Origin: JAAYAY01 sp964429355
GTDB taxonomy: Bacteria > Planctomycetota > Planctomycetia > Pirellulales > Thermoguttaceae
Length of the DNA: 36,466 nucleotides
Assembly: GCA_964429355.1 (NCBI GenBank)
Contig: CAYSCH010000045.1
Location: forward strand, 1 to 36,466
Reading direction: 5' to 3'
Both the position numbers and the translations under genes were made by a program. The notes beneath the pieces are model-generated. The model was not told the DNA's origin and made no database searches. It was given only the letters and a program-made list of their open reading frames with translations. Position 1 is the first letter of the stretch, and every line of letters starts with the position of its first letter. Shown one piece after another: positions 24,828 to 32,610 of this stretch.

Positions 24828-24833
24828 CGGCTC
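24797..24833 (+). repeat. 37-bp repeat, copy B
   Basis: Matches the minus strand of 3575-3611 at 34 of 37 positions, including the 17-base core GGTTTTGTCAGCGGCTC. The surroundings of the two copies are otherwise unrelated. This copy lies 71 bases upstream of the GspE-like start. Confidence 0.6.
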
Positions 24834-25125
24834 AAAATAGGCCCGTCAGAATGCCTGCTGGGAGTATCGGCAAATTGGGTTGTGATTTCTGGCCCTTCCT
24901 ATGGGACAACGGAAAAAGCAGGCAAGGGGCGTGATACCTGCGGATCAGGTAAAGCTTGTGGATTATTCGATATGATCGGGCAGGAGTACTTCATTGGGCC
25001 GAGGGACAGCGGCTTGTTGAGGGAAGTGGTGGCGACGGAATGCCGGCTGGAGCTGGCAGTGTTCACCAAGACACAACAACCGGCTTCACTGCAGCTGGGC
25101 CGGAGGGCAGGGTTTGACTGGAGAC

Positions 25126-26319
25126 TCAGAAACCCGGCGCGAGCGGGACGATGCAGCCCGCGGAAATGGTGGCGAGATGGGGGGGGCGGGTGTTGCCTCC
25201 CAAGGTGTCCCAGGAGATTGTGCCGCCGGCGCCGTGCCAGGGGGAGAGTGAGCGAAGGGCGTCGCCAATGCGGGCCCGATTCAGGCCGGCCTTACGTATG
25301 GCGGCCACCAGAATCGCGACAGCATCGTAGGTGCTCACTGCAGCATAGTCCGGACTCTGCTGAAATCGCTTTTTGAAGACCGCTTCCAGCTCGGGGCCTT
25401 TCTCACCGGGCTGGACAAGAAGGGGGAAGATGACTCCTTCGGCGGCCTCGCCGGCCTGATCCAGGAACTGGCGACGTCCCATCAAGGGGCCTCCGAAGAT
25501 CAGGCCCTGAAAATCGGCGGAGCGGATGTCGCGTACGAACCGAGCGCTGGCGGTGGCATCGGCAACGATCACCAGGGCTGCCGGCTGCGACGCGAGGGTG
25601 CGGCGAACCAGGTCGGCGTATTCCTCGTCCGCGGGTCGGCAGGTGAATTGAAACTGCGGGACGAGCCCGCTGCTGGCCAAGTGGCGACGGAGCTCGGCCG
25701 TGAAGCTGCGGGAGTCGTGGTCTTCACCCGCGATGAGGATGAACGGCTCTTTGCCGATCCGTCGGGCCAGTTCCGCCACGACGACAGGGGCCTGCAACTG
25801 GTTGCCCGGCAGGAGGGAGAAAATCCACGGGACAACCGCCGAGTTGGCTGTCCGATCGCTGCTGGCCGCCGACACCAGGGGGAGGCGGGCCTTGGTGGTG
25901 ACCTGTTCGGCTAGGTGCGTGCTGGCACTGTCGATGCCGCCGAGAATCGCCCAGACACCGTCGGTGTAGACCATGTCAGTCACTCGGGCGGCACCGCCGG
26001 TCCAGGGATTGTCGGACCAACGCGGGACGAGCCGGAACGGTTTACCTTGGTAGCCGCCCTGGCGGTTGGCCTCGTCGACAGCCAGCAGAGCGGCGCACCA
26101 GAGATCACCCGCCAACGGATCCTGAGGATCATCAGGGCCGAAGTAGCCGATGCGAACCTCGGTGATATCGTGCGGCTCCGGCAGCTCCCGGCCGGGCCCG
26201 GCATAGTCCAGGGGGTGCGTGGAGCGGTCGAAGTACGGTACCGGCGGCTCTGCAGCCTGGCCCTCGCAGCACAATGGGAGGAGCAGGAGAAGAAAACAGA
26301 GTCGCTGGGGGTCGGGCAT
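25126..26319 (-). CDS. Periplasmic substrate-binding protein, branched-chain amino acid/Leu-Ile-Val type
   Basis: A 397-residue protein from the ATG ending at 26319, chosen because it begins a clean signal peptide (MPDPQRLCFLLLLLPLCCEGQAA). A TTG at 26346 is a weaker option. The mature part has the Peripla_BP_6 two-lobe pattern: VRIGYFGPDDP, LLAVDEANRQGGYQGKPF, DGVWAILGGIDSASTHLAEQV, LPLVSAASSD, PFILIAGEDHDSR and YAAVSTYDAVAILVAAIRKAG. It is a paralogue of the next gene upstream and shares the pre-domain motif YAGPGRELPEP. No lipobox of normal form is present, so it is probably soluble. No ABC permease or ATPase is nearby. It is the last gene of the co-directional exported cluster, 102 bases after its paralogue. 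Ligand unknown; it could serve capture or sensing rather than transport. Confidence 0.85.
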   Translation of the reverse strand: MPDPQRLCFLLLLLPLCCEGQAAEPPVPYFDRSTHPLDYAGPGRELPEPHDITEVRIGYFGPDDPQDPLAGDLWCAALLAVDEANRQGGYQGKPFRLVPRWSDNPWTGGAARVTDMVYTDGVWAILGGIDSASTHLAEQVTTKARLPLVSAASSDRTANSAVVPWIFSLLPGNQLQAPVVVAELARRIGKEPFILIAGEDHDSRSFTAELRRHLASSGLVPQFQFTCRPADEEYADLVRRTLASQPAALVIVADATASARFVRDIRSADFQGLIFGGPLMGRRQFLDQAGEAAEGVIFPLLVQPGEKGPELEAVFKKRFQQSPDYAAVSTYDAVAILVAAIRKAGLNRARIGDALRSLSPWHGAGGTISWDTLGGNTRPPHLATISAGCIVPLAPGF

Positions 26320-26421
26320 CAGGGGAGAATAAACAGAAATACGCAAGGTTGAATGCCCAGCCGATTGCGCCGCCTTGAGTAAGGGAGCCGGCGTCTTCGG
26401 CTGGGCGTTGAGCGAAGGATG

Positions 26422-27990
26422 CTATTGGACCTGGGCCTGGTAGTTCTGCACGGTCTTGGCAAGCGGGGGGAGGCCGAGGTCGGCGCGGGAGTAATAAGAC
26501 CACTTGCCGTTTTCGAACCTGGTGAGAAAGACTTCACCGGCGTCGTCGAGGCAGCCGCTGAAGGGGATGTCGCCGGTGACGCCGGGCCAGGGCTGGGTGC
26601 GGTGGGCGAGGACGTCGCGGATCTTGGCACGGTTCAGTCCGGCCACCTGGATGCCCCAGATGAGCATGCTCATGCCGTCGTAGGCGTGGGCCGAGTAGGT
26701 CTCGGGTTCCTCGTGGTACTTTTCCCGGTAGGCGTTACGGAAGGCGTCGAGTTTCGGGTCCTGTCGCTGCGGGTTCCAGGGGTAGGCACAGATGACCCCT
26801 TCGGCGTTGGTCCCCGCGATCTTGACGAACTCCTCCGAAGCGCACCGGTCGCAGGCGAAGAAAGGTTGTTTCATGCCGCGCTGGCGCATCTGGTTGAGGA
26901 ACCTGGCTCCGTCTTCGGCGTCGCCCCAGTGGACGACGGCGTCGACCTTGGCCTCTTCGAGGCGGCTCAACTGGAGCGAGAAGTCTTCGGCGCCCATCTT
27001 GTAAGCCATCTCGGTGGCAATCGGTCTTTGGACCCGGCGGCTGGTGTCGCGGATCTCGCGGATTCCAAAGCGGCCGTAGCGATTGCTGGCGCGGACAATC
27101 CCAACCTTGCGGCAGTCGAGCTTGTGGTAGAGGTAGTCGGCCAAGAGATAGGATTGCTGCCGGTCGTCGCCGATGCAGCGCATGACCCAGGGGATGTTGG
27201 TTTCGATGAAGGTAGGATCCGTGTCGGCGCTGCTCATCATGGGGATTTCAATCTTGAGGCCCACGCGGATGGCGATGTGCGTGTTGGCACCATCGATGCT
27301 TCCGAGGATGGCCCAGACATTGTCGACATAGGAAAGGTTGACGATCTCCTCGCCCGAGGAGCCCCAGAGGCCGTTGTCGTTCTTGATGGCCAGCTCGAAG
27401 GGGATGGACCGTTTCAGATAGCCGCCACGGGCATTGGCGTCGTCGATCGCGATCTGGGCCCCCTGGAGCATTCGTTTTCCCAGGGTCTCTCCGTGGCTCT
27501 TTCCTCCGGTGGCCACGGAGACGGTCGGATAGATGGGGCCCAGGAAGCCGATCTTAACCGAATCGAGGTTTTCCGGCTCGGGGATCGCCCGGCCGGCGCC
27601 AGTGTATTCCATCTGGAGGAGGAAGTGGCGTTTGTGCGGCTCGACATCCCCGTGAGGCACGACATCTTCGGAAGTGTGGGCGTAGCGGTCGTCGAGCTTC
27701 AGCGGCAGGGCCGGGGCCTGGTAGGCATTGACCGAGTTGATTGTGTCGATCACCTTCTGCGTGTCGGGATCGATCTCCACGGGGGAGACGGCCGGTGGCT
27801 TGGAGTTCGACTGGTTGTCGGCTGAGGCCGCCCCCGAATCACTTGCCGTGCCGGGCGACGGGGTCGCATCCTGTCCGGACAGGTTATAGGCCTGTGCCGG
27901 GGCAGTTGTTGAGGTCTTCGCCGGTTCGGCGGAGATCGCAAGGGAAGCGGCAAGCATGATCGCGAAGAACATGGGCAATCGGTAGCACAT
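26422..27990 (-). CDS. Periplasmic substrate-binding protein, Leu-Ile-Val type, larger paralogue
   Basis: A 522-residue protein. The ATG ending at 27990 follows GGAG at 8 bases and opens a signal peptide (MCYRLPMFFAIMLAASLAISA); the frame to 28059 is rejected for lack of these. A Ser/Ala/Pro-rich linker of about 75 residues follows, then a motif YTGAGRAIPEPENL shared with the paralogue. The Peripla_BP_6 domain is VKIGFLGPI, AQIAIDDANARGGYLKRSIP, DNVWAILGSIDGANTHIAIRV, IPMMSSADTDPTF, KVGIVRASNRYGRFG, VDAVVHWGDAEDGARFL, and YSAHAYDGMSMLIWGI. The conserved WAILGSIDGANTH segment lies in the first lobe near the ligand site. It follows the sensor-type propeller gene after 246 bases with two strong hairpins, so it may be separately controlled or its mRNA processed. 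No transporter partners occur in the window. Confidence 0.87.
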   Translation of the reverse strand: MCYRLPMFFAIMLAASLAISAEPAKTSTTAPAQAYNLSGQDATPSPGTASDSGAASADNQSNSKPPAVSPVEIDPDTQKVIDTINSVNAYQAPALPLKLDDRYAHTSEDVVPHGDVEPHKRHFLLQMEYTGAGRAIPEPENLDSVKIGFLGPIYPTVSVATGGKSHGETLGKRMLQGAQIAIDDANARGGYLKRSIPFELAIKNDNGLWGSSGEEIVNLSYVDNVWAILGSIDGANTHIAIRVGLKIEIPMMSSADTDPTFIETNIPWVMRCIGDDRQQSYLLADYLYHKLDCRKVGIVRASNRYGRFGIREIRDTSRRVQRPIATEMAYKMGAEDFSLQLSRLEEAKVDAVVHWGDAEDGARFLNQMRQRGMKQPFFACDRCASEEFVKIAGTNAEGVICAYPWNPQRQDPKLDAFRNAYREKYHEEPETYSAHAYDGMSMLIWGIQVAGLNRAKIRDVLAHRTQPWPGVTGDIPFSGCLDDAGEVFLTRFENGKWSYYSRADLGLPPLAKTVQNYQAQVQ

Positions 27991-28068
27991 GGCAGGACTC
28001 CGAGGCGTTGTCAGGGCCAGCGAGGCAGGTACGCACGGAATGGTGGAATACTCGTACAAGCACAGATC

Positions 28069-28117
28069 TCAGCCTGACAGGGCGAGTCGCTGACTGCGGC
28101 TCGCTCGGGCAGGCTGA
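28069..28117 (-). promoter_or_regulatory. Long imperfect hairpin upstream of the larger binding-protein gene
   Basis: TCAGCCTG (28069-28076) pairs with CAGGCTGA (28110-28117), and inside it GCGAGTCGC (28082-28090) pairs with GCGGCTCGC (28096-28104) with one mismatch around a TGACT loop. The two stems are joined by a 5/5 partly paired internal loop. In RNA this makes a stem of more than 20 pairs, 79 bases before the binding-protein start. There is no U-tract, so an attenuator, protein-binding site or processing signal is more likely than a terminator. Confidence 0.45.
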
Positions 28118-28162
28118 AGAGAGGTATCGTTGGGGCTGCGGTCAGCAGTCCATCCTTCTTCT

Positions 28163-28180
28163 CATCCGGCCAGCCGGATG
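28163..28180 (-). terminator. Compact hairpin after the sensor-type propeller gene
   Basis: CATCCGG (28163-28169), CCAG, CCGGATG (28174-28180) is a perfect 7-bp stem with a four-base loop, 57 bases past the propeller gene's stop codon. On the minus strand it is followed by an AGAAGAAGG stretch, not U residues. It may stabilise the 3' end of the upstream transcript. Confidence 0.35.
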
Positions 28181-28236
28181 GGGTCGAGAACTGTTCGTTG
28201 GGTATGGGATCAGGGAGCAAGGTGAAACGACCGGAA

Positions 28237-29523
28237 TCACTGGGGTTTCTGTTCGAGAGGCGCCGCCTGGGACTGCGGGACCTGGACGAGCCAGGCGGGG
28301 TTGGGCTTGAGACCCGGATAATAGCCTTCACCGATCGCCCAGCCGAGGCCTTTTCCGGTGGCGACCCACGTATCGTTGCCGTCATGCTCGATGTAGATGG
28401 CAAAATTCTGGGGCACCGCGTCGGGCATGTCTACCGTTTGCAGGAGTTTTCCGGAGCGATAGATCTGGGCCTTGCCGCGAAGGGTCTGCGGATCGCGGGT
28501 GTAGGCCACCACGGTCTCGGTGGGGAAGTCGGCGATCACGCCGACACCCTTGTCGCAGGCGAACCAGCATTCGTCGACGCTACGGGCGCGCACATTGTTG
28601 GTGAAGTCGCTCGGCAAACCGGTCTCATGGGCATAGAATCCCCGCCAATTGCGGCCGTCGTAGCGGCAGCAGCCGAAGTACGATGAGATCCAGAAGACGT
28701 CGTCGATGGGACTGACGCCCGTGGTGATCACATGGATGATCCCATCGTCGCGGTAGAGGTCGATTTCCATCTCCCCATCGGGGTCAATATACAACTTCCA
28801 GGGATCGCCAGTTCCGTCCCGGTCTTTCTTGCAGTCGAATTCCAGCGAACCGCTGCCCCACACGGCCAGGTGGACCTTGTCCGTGACCTTGTTGTAGGCG
28901 ACGTTGTAGTTCCAGATCTCTTCCATGGGCGCATTCTTCTCGGTAAAGACGGCCCATTCCTTGGTCTTCGTATTGTAGCGGCTGGCTCCTGCGGTGGTCG
29001 CCGCCCAGACGTTGTCGTTTTCCATGGCGATGGCATAGACGACGTCGTTTACCAGGCCGCTGTTGAGCTGATGGAAATGGTCGAAACGTCCACCGCTGAG
29101 GCGGGCCAGTCCACGGCCGAACAGTCCCAGCCACACATCGCCCGTCTTGGGGTCGACCTCGATTCCGGTGACAACCCGCCAGGGCAAACCGTCTTTTTCC
29201 TTCCACACGCGAACGACCTTGCCCGCCTGTTTGTCGATCAGCGCCAGGCCGTCATCGGTGCCGACCCAAACATCGTTGCCGTCGGCCTTGACCGCAAAGA
29301 TGTGGTCGTTGGGGAGACCGTTTTCGACGGTGAAGTGTTTCCATTTCGTATAGACGTAAGGAAGCTCGTCGGGCGCCGCCGCCACGGGGGGCGGCGTGGC
29401 CGGAGCGCCCGGGCCGGCCGAAGGGATCGGTTGCTGGGGGGCCGGGGATGGTTCGGCCGACCAGGCCGCGGCGGAAAGCCATCCCGTCATGAATGAGGCC
29501 AACAGAATTGTCAGTCGACGCAT
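28237..29523 (-). CDS. Exported beta-propeller protein, two-component-regulator (reg_prop) type
   Basis: A 428-residue protein. The ATG ending at 29523 follows GGGAGAGAG; the preceding TTG codon is not needed. A signal peptide (RRLTILLASFMTGWLSAAAWSA) is followed by a Pro/Ala-rich linker to about residue 52. The rest is a repeat of about 40-45 residues typical of the ligand-binding propellers fused to hybrid histidine kinases: FTVENGLPNDHIFAVKADGNDVWVGTDDGLALID, WRVVTGIEVDPKTGDVWLGLFGRGLARL, LNSGLVNDVVYAIAMENDNVWAATTAGASRYN, GLPSDFTNNVRARSVDECWFACDKGVGVI, NDTWVATGKGLGWAI. Unlike the kinase forms, it has no transmembrane or signalling domain after the propeller. It could be a free periplasmic ligand-binding or scaffold protein. 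It sits 119 bases after the decahaem cytochrome gene and before the two binding proteins. Confidence 0.82.
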   Translation of the reverse strand: MRRLTILLASFMTGWLSAAAWSAEPSPAPQQPIPSAGPGAPATPPPVAAAPDELPYVYTKWKHFTVENGLPNDHIFAVKADGNDVWVGTDDGLALIDKQAGKVVRVWKEKDGLPWRVVTGIEVDPKTGDVWLGLFGRGLARLSGGRFDHFHQLNSGLVNDVVYAIAMENDNVWAATTAGASRYNTKTKEWAVFTEKNAPMEEIWNYNVAYNKVTDKVHLAVWGSGSLEFDCKKDRDGTGDPWKLYIDPDGEMEIDLYRDDGIIHVITTGVSPIDDVFWISSYFGCCRYDGRNWRGFYAHETGLPSDFTNNVRARSVDECWFACDKGVGVIADFPTETVVAYTRDPQTLRGKAQIYRSGKLLQTVDMPDAVPQNFAIYIEHDGNDTWVATGKGLGWAIGEGYYPGLKPNPAWLVQVPQSQAAPLEQKPQ

Positions 29524-29593
29524 CAAAACTCTCTCCCTGGTGAGTGGCTACAGATGGAAGAATGAATTCATGGGCAGACGACAGGCTACGGAC

Positions 29594-29605
29594 GACAGGC
29601 CTGTC
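29594..29605 (-). promoter_or_regulatory. 12-bp perfect palindrome between cytochrome and propeller genes
   Basis: GACAGGCCTGTC is its own reverse complement, located 71 bases upstream of the propeller start and 38 bases after the cytochrome stop. The left half, within ACGACAGGC, is also repeated directly 14 bases earlier. It could be an operator; evidence is limited to the symmetry. Confidence 0.25.
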
Positions 29606-29642
29606 CTTCAGTACCTATCGATTCTACAGCCTCCGGCAATAA

Positions 29643-32594
29643 CTACAGAGTCTTGAGGTATTCGATCAGGTCGTTCAACTGGTCTTTGGTCATATCGTTG
29701 GTCACCCCATGGGTGTCGTGGGGGTTGTAGACGGTCCAGATTTCTTCCAGCGTCGGCGCGGCGCCGTTATGGAGATAGGGAGCCGAGTCGTAGATGTTGT
29801 TCAGGTGAGGCACGTCGAACTTGGAGTCCATGTCGAGAGCCATCTTCGTACCCACGTCGTGCAAGCGCCGATCCGTGTACAGCGGTGGAAAATGGCAGGT
29901 CACGCACCGGTTCTCCACGGGGATCATGCTGCCGTCGCTCGTTCGGGTCCGTTCGAAGACGGCTTTGCCGCGACGTTGAGCTTCGGTGAGCTCGGCCCCG
30001 ACCGGACGATAGCGATTGGGCGGCCGCTGAATGGTGCAAATGTACAAGTCCAGCGCGGCAAGTTGCTCCGGTGTAAAGGGCTGCAGACGCGTAAAGAATG
30101 CCGACAGGCGCGGCCCACACTGCCGGGAGAAACTCGGATTCTTCCCGTTCCACTTGAACGGCGCCGTATCGAGGATCCCACGCAACGTCTTGTTGTCGAC
30201 CGGGTCGACGCCGATTCCGTCGGGCTCGGTGTCGTACGTCAGGCCATCCACATGCCCGTCGGGATGGCAGGAGTGGCAGGAAAACTGGCGGCGGAAGGTG
30301 ATTCTGGCATCATGGAACAGGAGCTCGCCATAGCGGACTTGGGTGATCTCCTTGGGGCCGCCCAGGTCGATCCGCTCGCCTAGCTTCAGGCTTGCCAAAT
30401 CGATCGTGGAAACCGAGTCGTCCAGGGCGTTGGCCACGTAGGCCGTCTTGCCGTCGGGGGCGATGACGATGTCGCGAGGACTCCGCAGTGTGGGGATTTG
30501 GGCGATGACAAACTCCGCCGCCTTGCCAAGATGGTTGGGCAGGAGATGTTGGCGGTCCTCTTCGGACGCCGATTCCACCAGGCCGATCAAGCGGGCGATG
30601 TCGACCACGGCCACACGGTCACCGGTCACGCTGGTCACGAGGGCCAGCTTGCCGTCGGGCGTGATGGCCACCGCGGCCGGATCGGGAAAGCAGAGTCCGG
30701 GCTCGTCGAGGAGGATCTGGTCGGTGCGGCCGTCCGGCCAGACGATGCCCAGCCCGTTGGTGATCGTCCAGCCCTGGAGTATCCGGGTCATGGGGACCAC
30801 ATTCTTCGTCCTGAGCAGGGTGACCAGCGTAAACTTGCCGCTGGGGTGCCAAGCCACGCCCTGCAGAAGATTCGTTGCCGGCAGGGTCGGCCGGTCGACG
30901 ACTACGGCGCGGTTGGTATCGATGACGGTGACCTCGGAGATCGAGGGGGCACGAGGCTCCACGAAGCGCGAGAGCATGTTGGTTGCCATGATTCGCGAGC
31001 CGTCGGGCGACATGGCCATGGCCCAGGGACCGCGGCTGGCCGAGAGCCGTTTGAGTTCCGTGAGCGTGGCCGCGTCGATCACCGAGATGTCTTCCGTAGC
31101 CGTGTTGAGCACGTAGAGGAGCTTTCCCGCCCGGTCGGTGAGCACCCCATGGGGTTCGTCTCCGACCGGCAGGGTGGCCACGACGCTGCGACTGGCCACG
31201 TCGACAACGGACAGGGAGTCGTCCAGACGGTTGGTAACGAAGGCCCTTCGCCCGTCCGGAGCGAAGGTGACGTCCATCGGCTGGCCGCCAACAGCAATCT
31301 CCGCCACCTTCTGGCGTGCCGCCGTATCCACCACGACGACCGAGTGGGCGGCTTCGCAGGTCACATAGAGTTCCCGGCCGTCGGGGCTGAGGGCCAGGTT
31401 GAGCGGTGTCTTGTAGCGGAGTTCGACTTCGACCTTGGGTGGGACCTTGGGGTGGGCGATCTGGGCCAAGGCGGCGGTGTAGTCGAAGGGCTTGCCATGC
31501 GCATTGGCATGGCAGGCCAGGCAGGTCTCCTGGCTGGTCTTCGAGAAATGGATCGACAGGGCCTGGGAGGGACCCTTGGCGGCAGCCTCGTCAGCATGGT
31601 CGCTGCCCGGACCATGGCAGGCCTCGCAGCCTATACCCTGGTGCACCGAGTAGCTGTCGCGGACTTCGGCAGCCGGCCGGTGATAGGCGGTGGCGTGGCA
31701 CTTGAGGCACTCGGGGTTGGTCCGCGGGTCCCCCTCAACGCCCGCCTGAGCCGCAAGCTCGCGAGCCCTGGCGGTCCCCAGGCTGGCATAGGCGTCGGCG
31801 TGCGGGCTCCCCTGCCACTTGCTGAACTGGTATCCCCAGGCCGCACCCGCGTGGCATTCCGCGCAAACGGCAACGCCCGTATAGCCCGGGCCGGGCTCCT
31901 GGGTGACGGCCGGCGCGGGAGGAACGAGTTCCTCGTATTTCCAGTTTTCTGGCGTCGGGTGCGCAATGGTCTGCCAGGCCTTCTCCAGATTGTACGTACG
32001 GGGCCCCAGTACGATTCGGTGGGAACCCTTTTCGGCATGGCAGTTCAAACAGTCTTCTTGGGTCGGCATCTTCAGGCCGGCTTGCATGGCCGCCTCGCGA
32101 TTCATCATCACCTTGGCGTCCATGTACTCGCTGCCGGGCCCATGGCACATCTCGCACTGCACGCCTTCCTTGATCGAAAACGTCGCGTCGCGTTCCCAAG
32201 GTTCCGCCTCAGTGGCGGTGGCGTGGCAGCCCAGGCACATGGCCGACTCTTGCGGTTCCATCGGGATCCCGCTCCACTTGGCGATCTGCTTGGCCTCGGG
32301 CCTGGAGAGACTCATATAGGCCTTTGCGTGACGAGAATGGAGCCAGCGGGTAAGTTGATCCCCCATGGCAGCCCCGTCATGGCACTGGCCGCAGACCTTG
32401 GCGCCCACGTAGACGGGCTGCCGGTATGCGTCGGCTCCAGAGACGCGCACGGCGGACAGTGCGAACATCGCCAGCAGGAAGAATACCCCATGCAGTGCAG
32501 GAGGTATTCGGCCCTGGACGTAGCGGTGCCCTCTCCACGGCTTTGCGCGAAATTCCGGTGACCGATCGAGGATAGAGAACATGGGCAACCGCAT
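29643..32594 (-). CDS. Decahaem cytochrome c fused to a YVTN beta-propeller and a MauG/CcpA-like dihaem domain
   Basis: A 983-residue protein. The ATG ending at 32594 follows GGAGGAAG; the open frame to 32627 overlaps the upstream gene. A basic N-terminus and hydrophobic segment (about 31-54) export it. Eight CXXCH motifs begin at residues 68, 120, 147, 182, 244, 296, 323 and 358. The second four repeat the first four at an offset of exactly 176 residues, including the CE(M/A)CHGPGS block, so the N-terminal half is a tandem duplication of a cytochrome-c554-like tetrahaem unit. From about 390 to 740 a YVTN-type seven-bladed propeller follows (LALSPDGRELYVT, VTFAPDGRRAFVTNRLDDSLSVVD, IVIAPDGKTAYVANALDDSVSTID). 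The C-terminal part has CHSCHPDGHVDGL (haem at 773) and CVTCH (897), like dihaem peroxidase/MauG proteins. It should carry electrons in the periplasm, with the propeller as docking or catalytic scaffold. It is preceded by the ASPIC/UnbV gene at 16 bases. Confidence 0.88.
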   Translation of the reverse strand: MRLPMFSILDRSPEFRAKPWRGHRYVQGRIPPALHGVFFLLAMFALSAVRVSGADAYRQPVYVGAKVCGQCHDGAAMGDQLTRWLHSRHAKAYMSLSRPEAKQIAKWSGIPMEPQESAMCLGCHATATEAEPWERDATFSIKEGVQCEMCHGPGSEYMDAKVMMNREAAMQAGLKMPTQEDCLNCHAEKGSHRIVLGPRTYNLEKAWQTIAHPTPENWKYEELVPPAPAVTQEPGPGYTGVAVCAECHAGAAWGYQFSKWQGSPHADAYASLGTARARELAAQAGVEGDPRTNPECLKCHATAYHRPAAEVRDSYSVHQGIGCEACHGPGSDHADEAAAKGPSQALSIHFSKTSQETCLACHANAHGKPFDYTAALAQIAHPKVPPKVEVELRYKTPLNLALSPDGRELYVTCEAAHSVVVVDTAARQKVAEIAVGGQPMDVTFAPDGRRAFVTNRLDDSLSVVDVASRSVVATLPVGDEPHGVLTDRAGKLLYVLNTATEDISVIDAATLTELKRLSASRGPWAMAMSPDGSRIMATNMLSRFVEPRAPSISEVTVIDTNRAVVVDRPTLPATNLLQGVAWHPSGKFTLVTLLRTKNVVPMTRILQGWTITNGLGIVWPDGRTDQILLDEPGLCFPDPAAVAITPDGKLALVTSVTGDRVAVVDIARLIGLVESASEEDRQHLLPNHLGKAAEFVIAQIPTLRSPRDIVIAPDGKTAYVANALDDSVSTIDLASLKLGERIDLGGPKEITQVRYGELLFHDARITFRRQFSCHSCHPDGHVDGLTYDTEPDGIGVDPVDNKTLRGILDTAPFKWNGKNPSFSRQCGPRLSAFFTRLQPFTPEQLAALDLYICTIQRPPNRYRPVGAELTEAQRRGKAVFERTRTSDGSMIPVENRCVTCHFPPLYTDRRLHDVGTKMALDMDSKFDVPHLNNIYDSAPYLHNGAAPTLEEIWTVYNPHDTHGVTNDMTKDQLNDLIEYLKTL

Positions 32595-32610
32595 CGGGGA
32601 CTTCCTCCGG

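Larger units (their letters stand above)
24727..25125. other. Intergenic region with repeat copy B and no supported gene
   Basis: About 400 bases between the GspE-like start and the end of the second substrate-binding-protein gene. It contains repeat copy B (24797-24833) and an overlapping inverted repeat (24769-24827), both upstream of the ATPase gene. An open frame on the plus strand has no family resemblance, no ribosome binding site and runs antisense into the binding-protein gene, so it is not called. A minus-strand TTGTCA and TATCAC separated by 15 bases could be a weak promoter for the ATPase gene. Confidence 0.4.

Noticed and set aside
24759..25376. Plus-strand open frame in the 24.7-25.1 kb gap
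   Set aside because: No ribosome binding site or family match; its second half is antisense to the binding-protein gene.
25126..27990. A complete ABC importer
   Set aside because: Only the two binding proteins exist; no permease or ATPase with Walker and LSGGQ motifs is in the window.
30498..32561. Plus-strand open frame of 687 codons opposite the decahaem gene
   Set aside because: The opposite strand has ten CXXCH motifs and clear domains; this frame has low-complexity His/Gly/Arg content.
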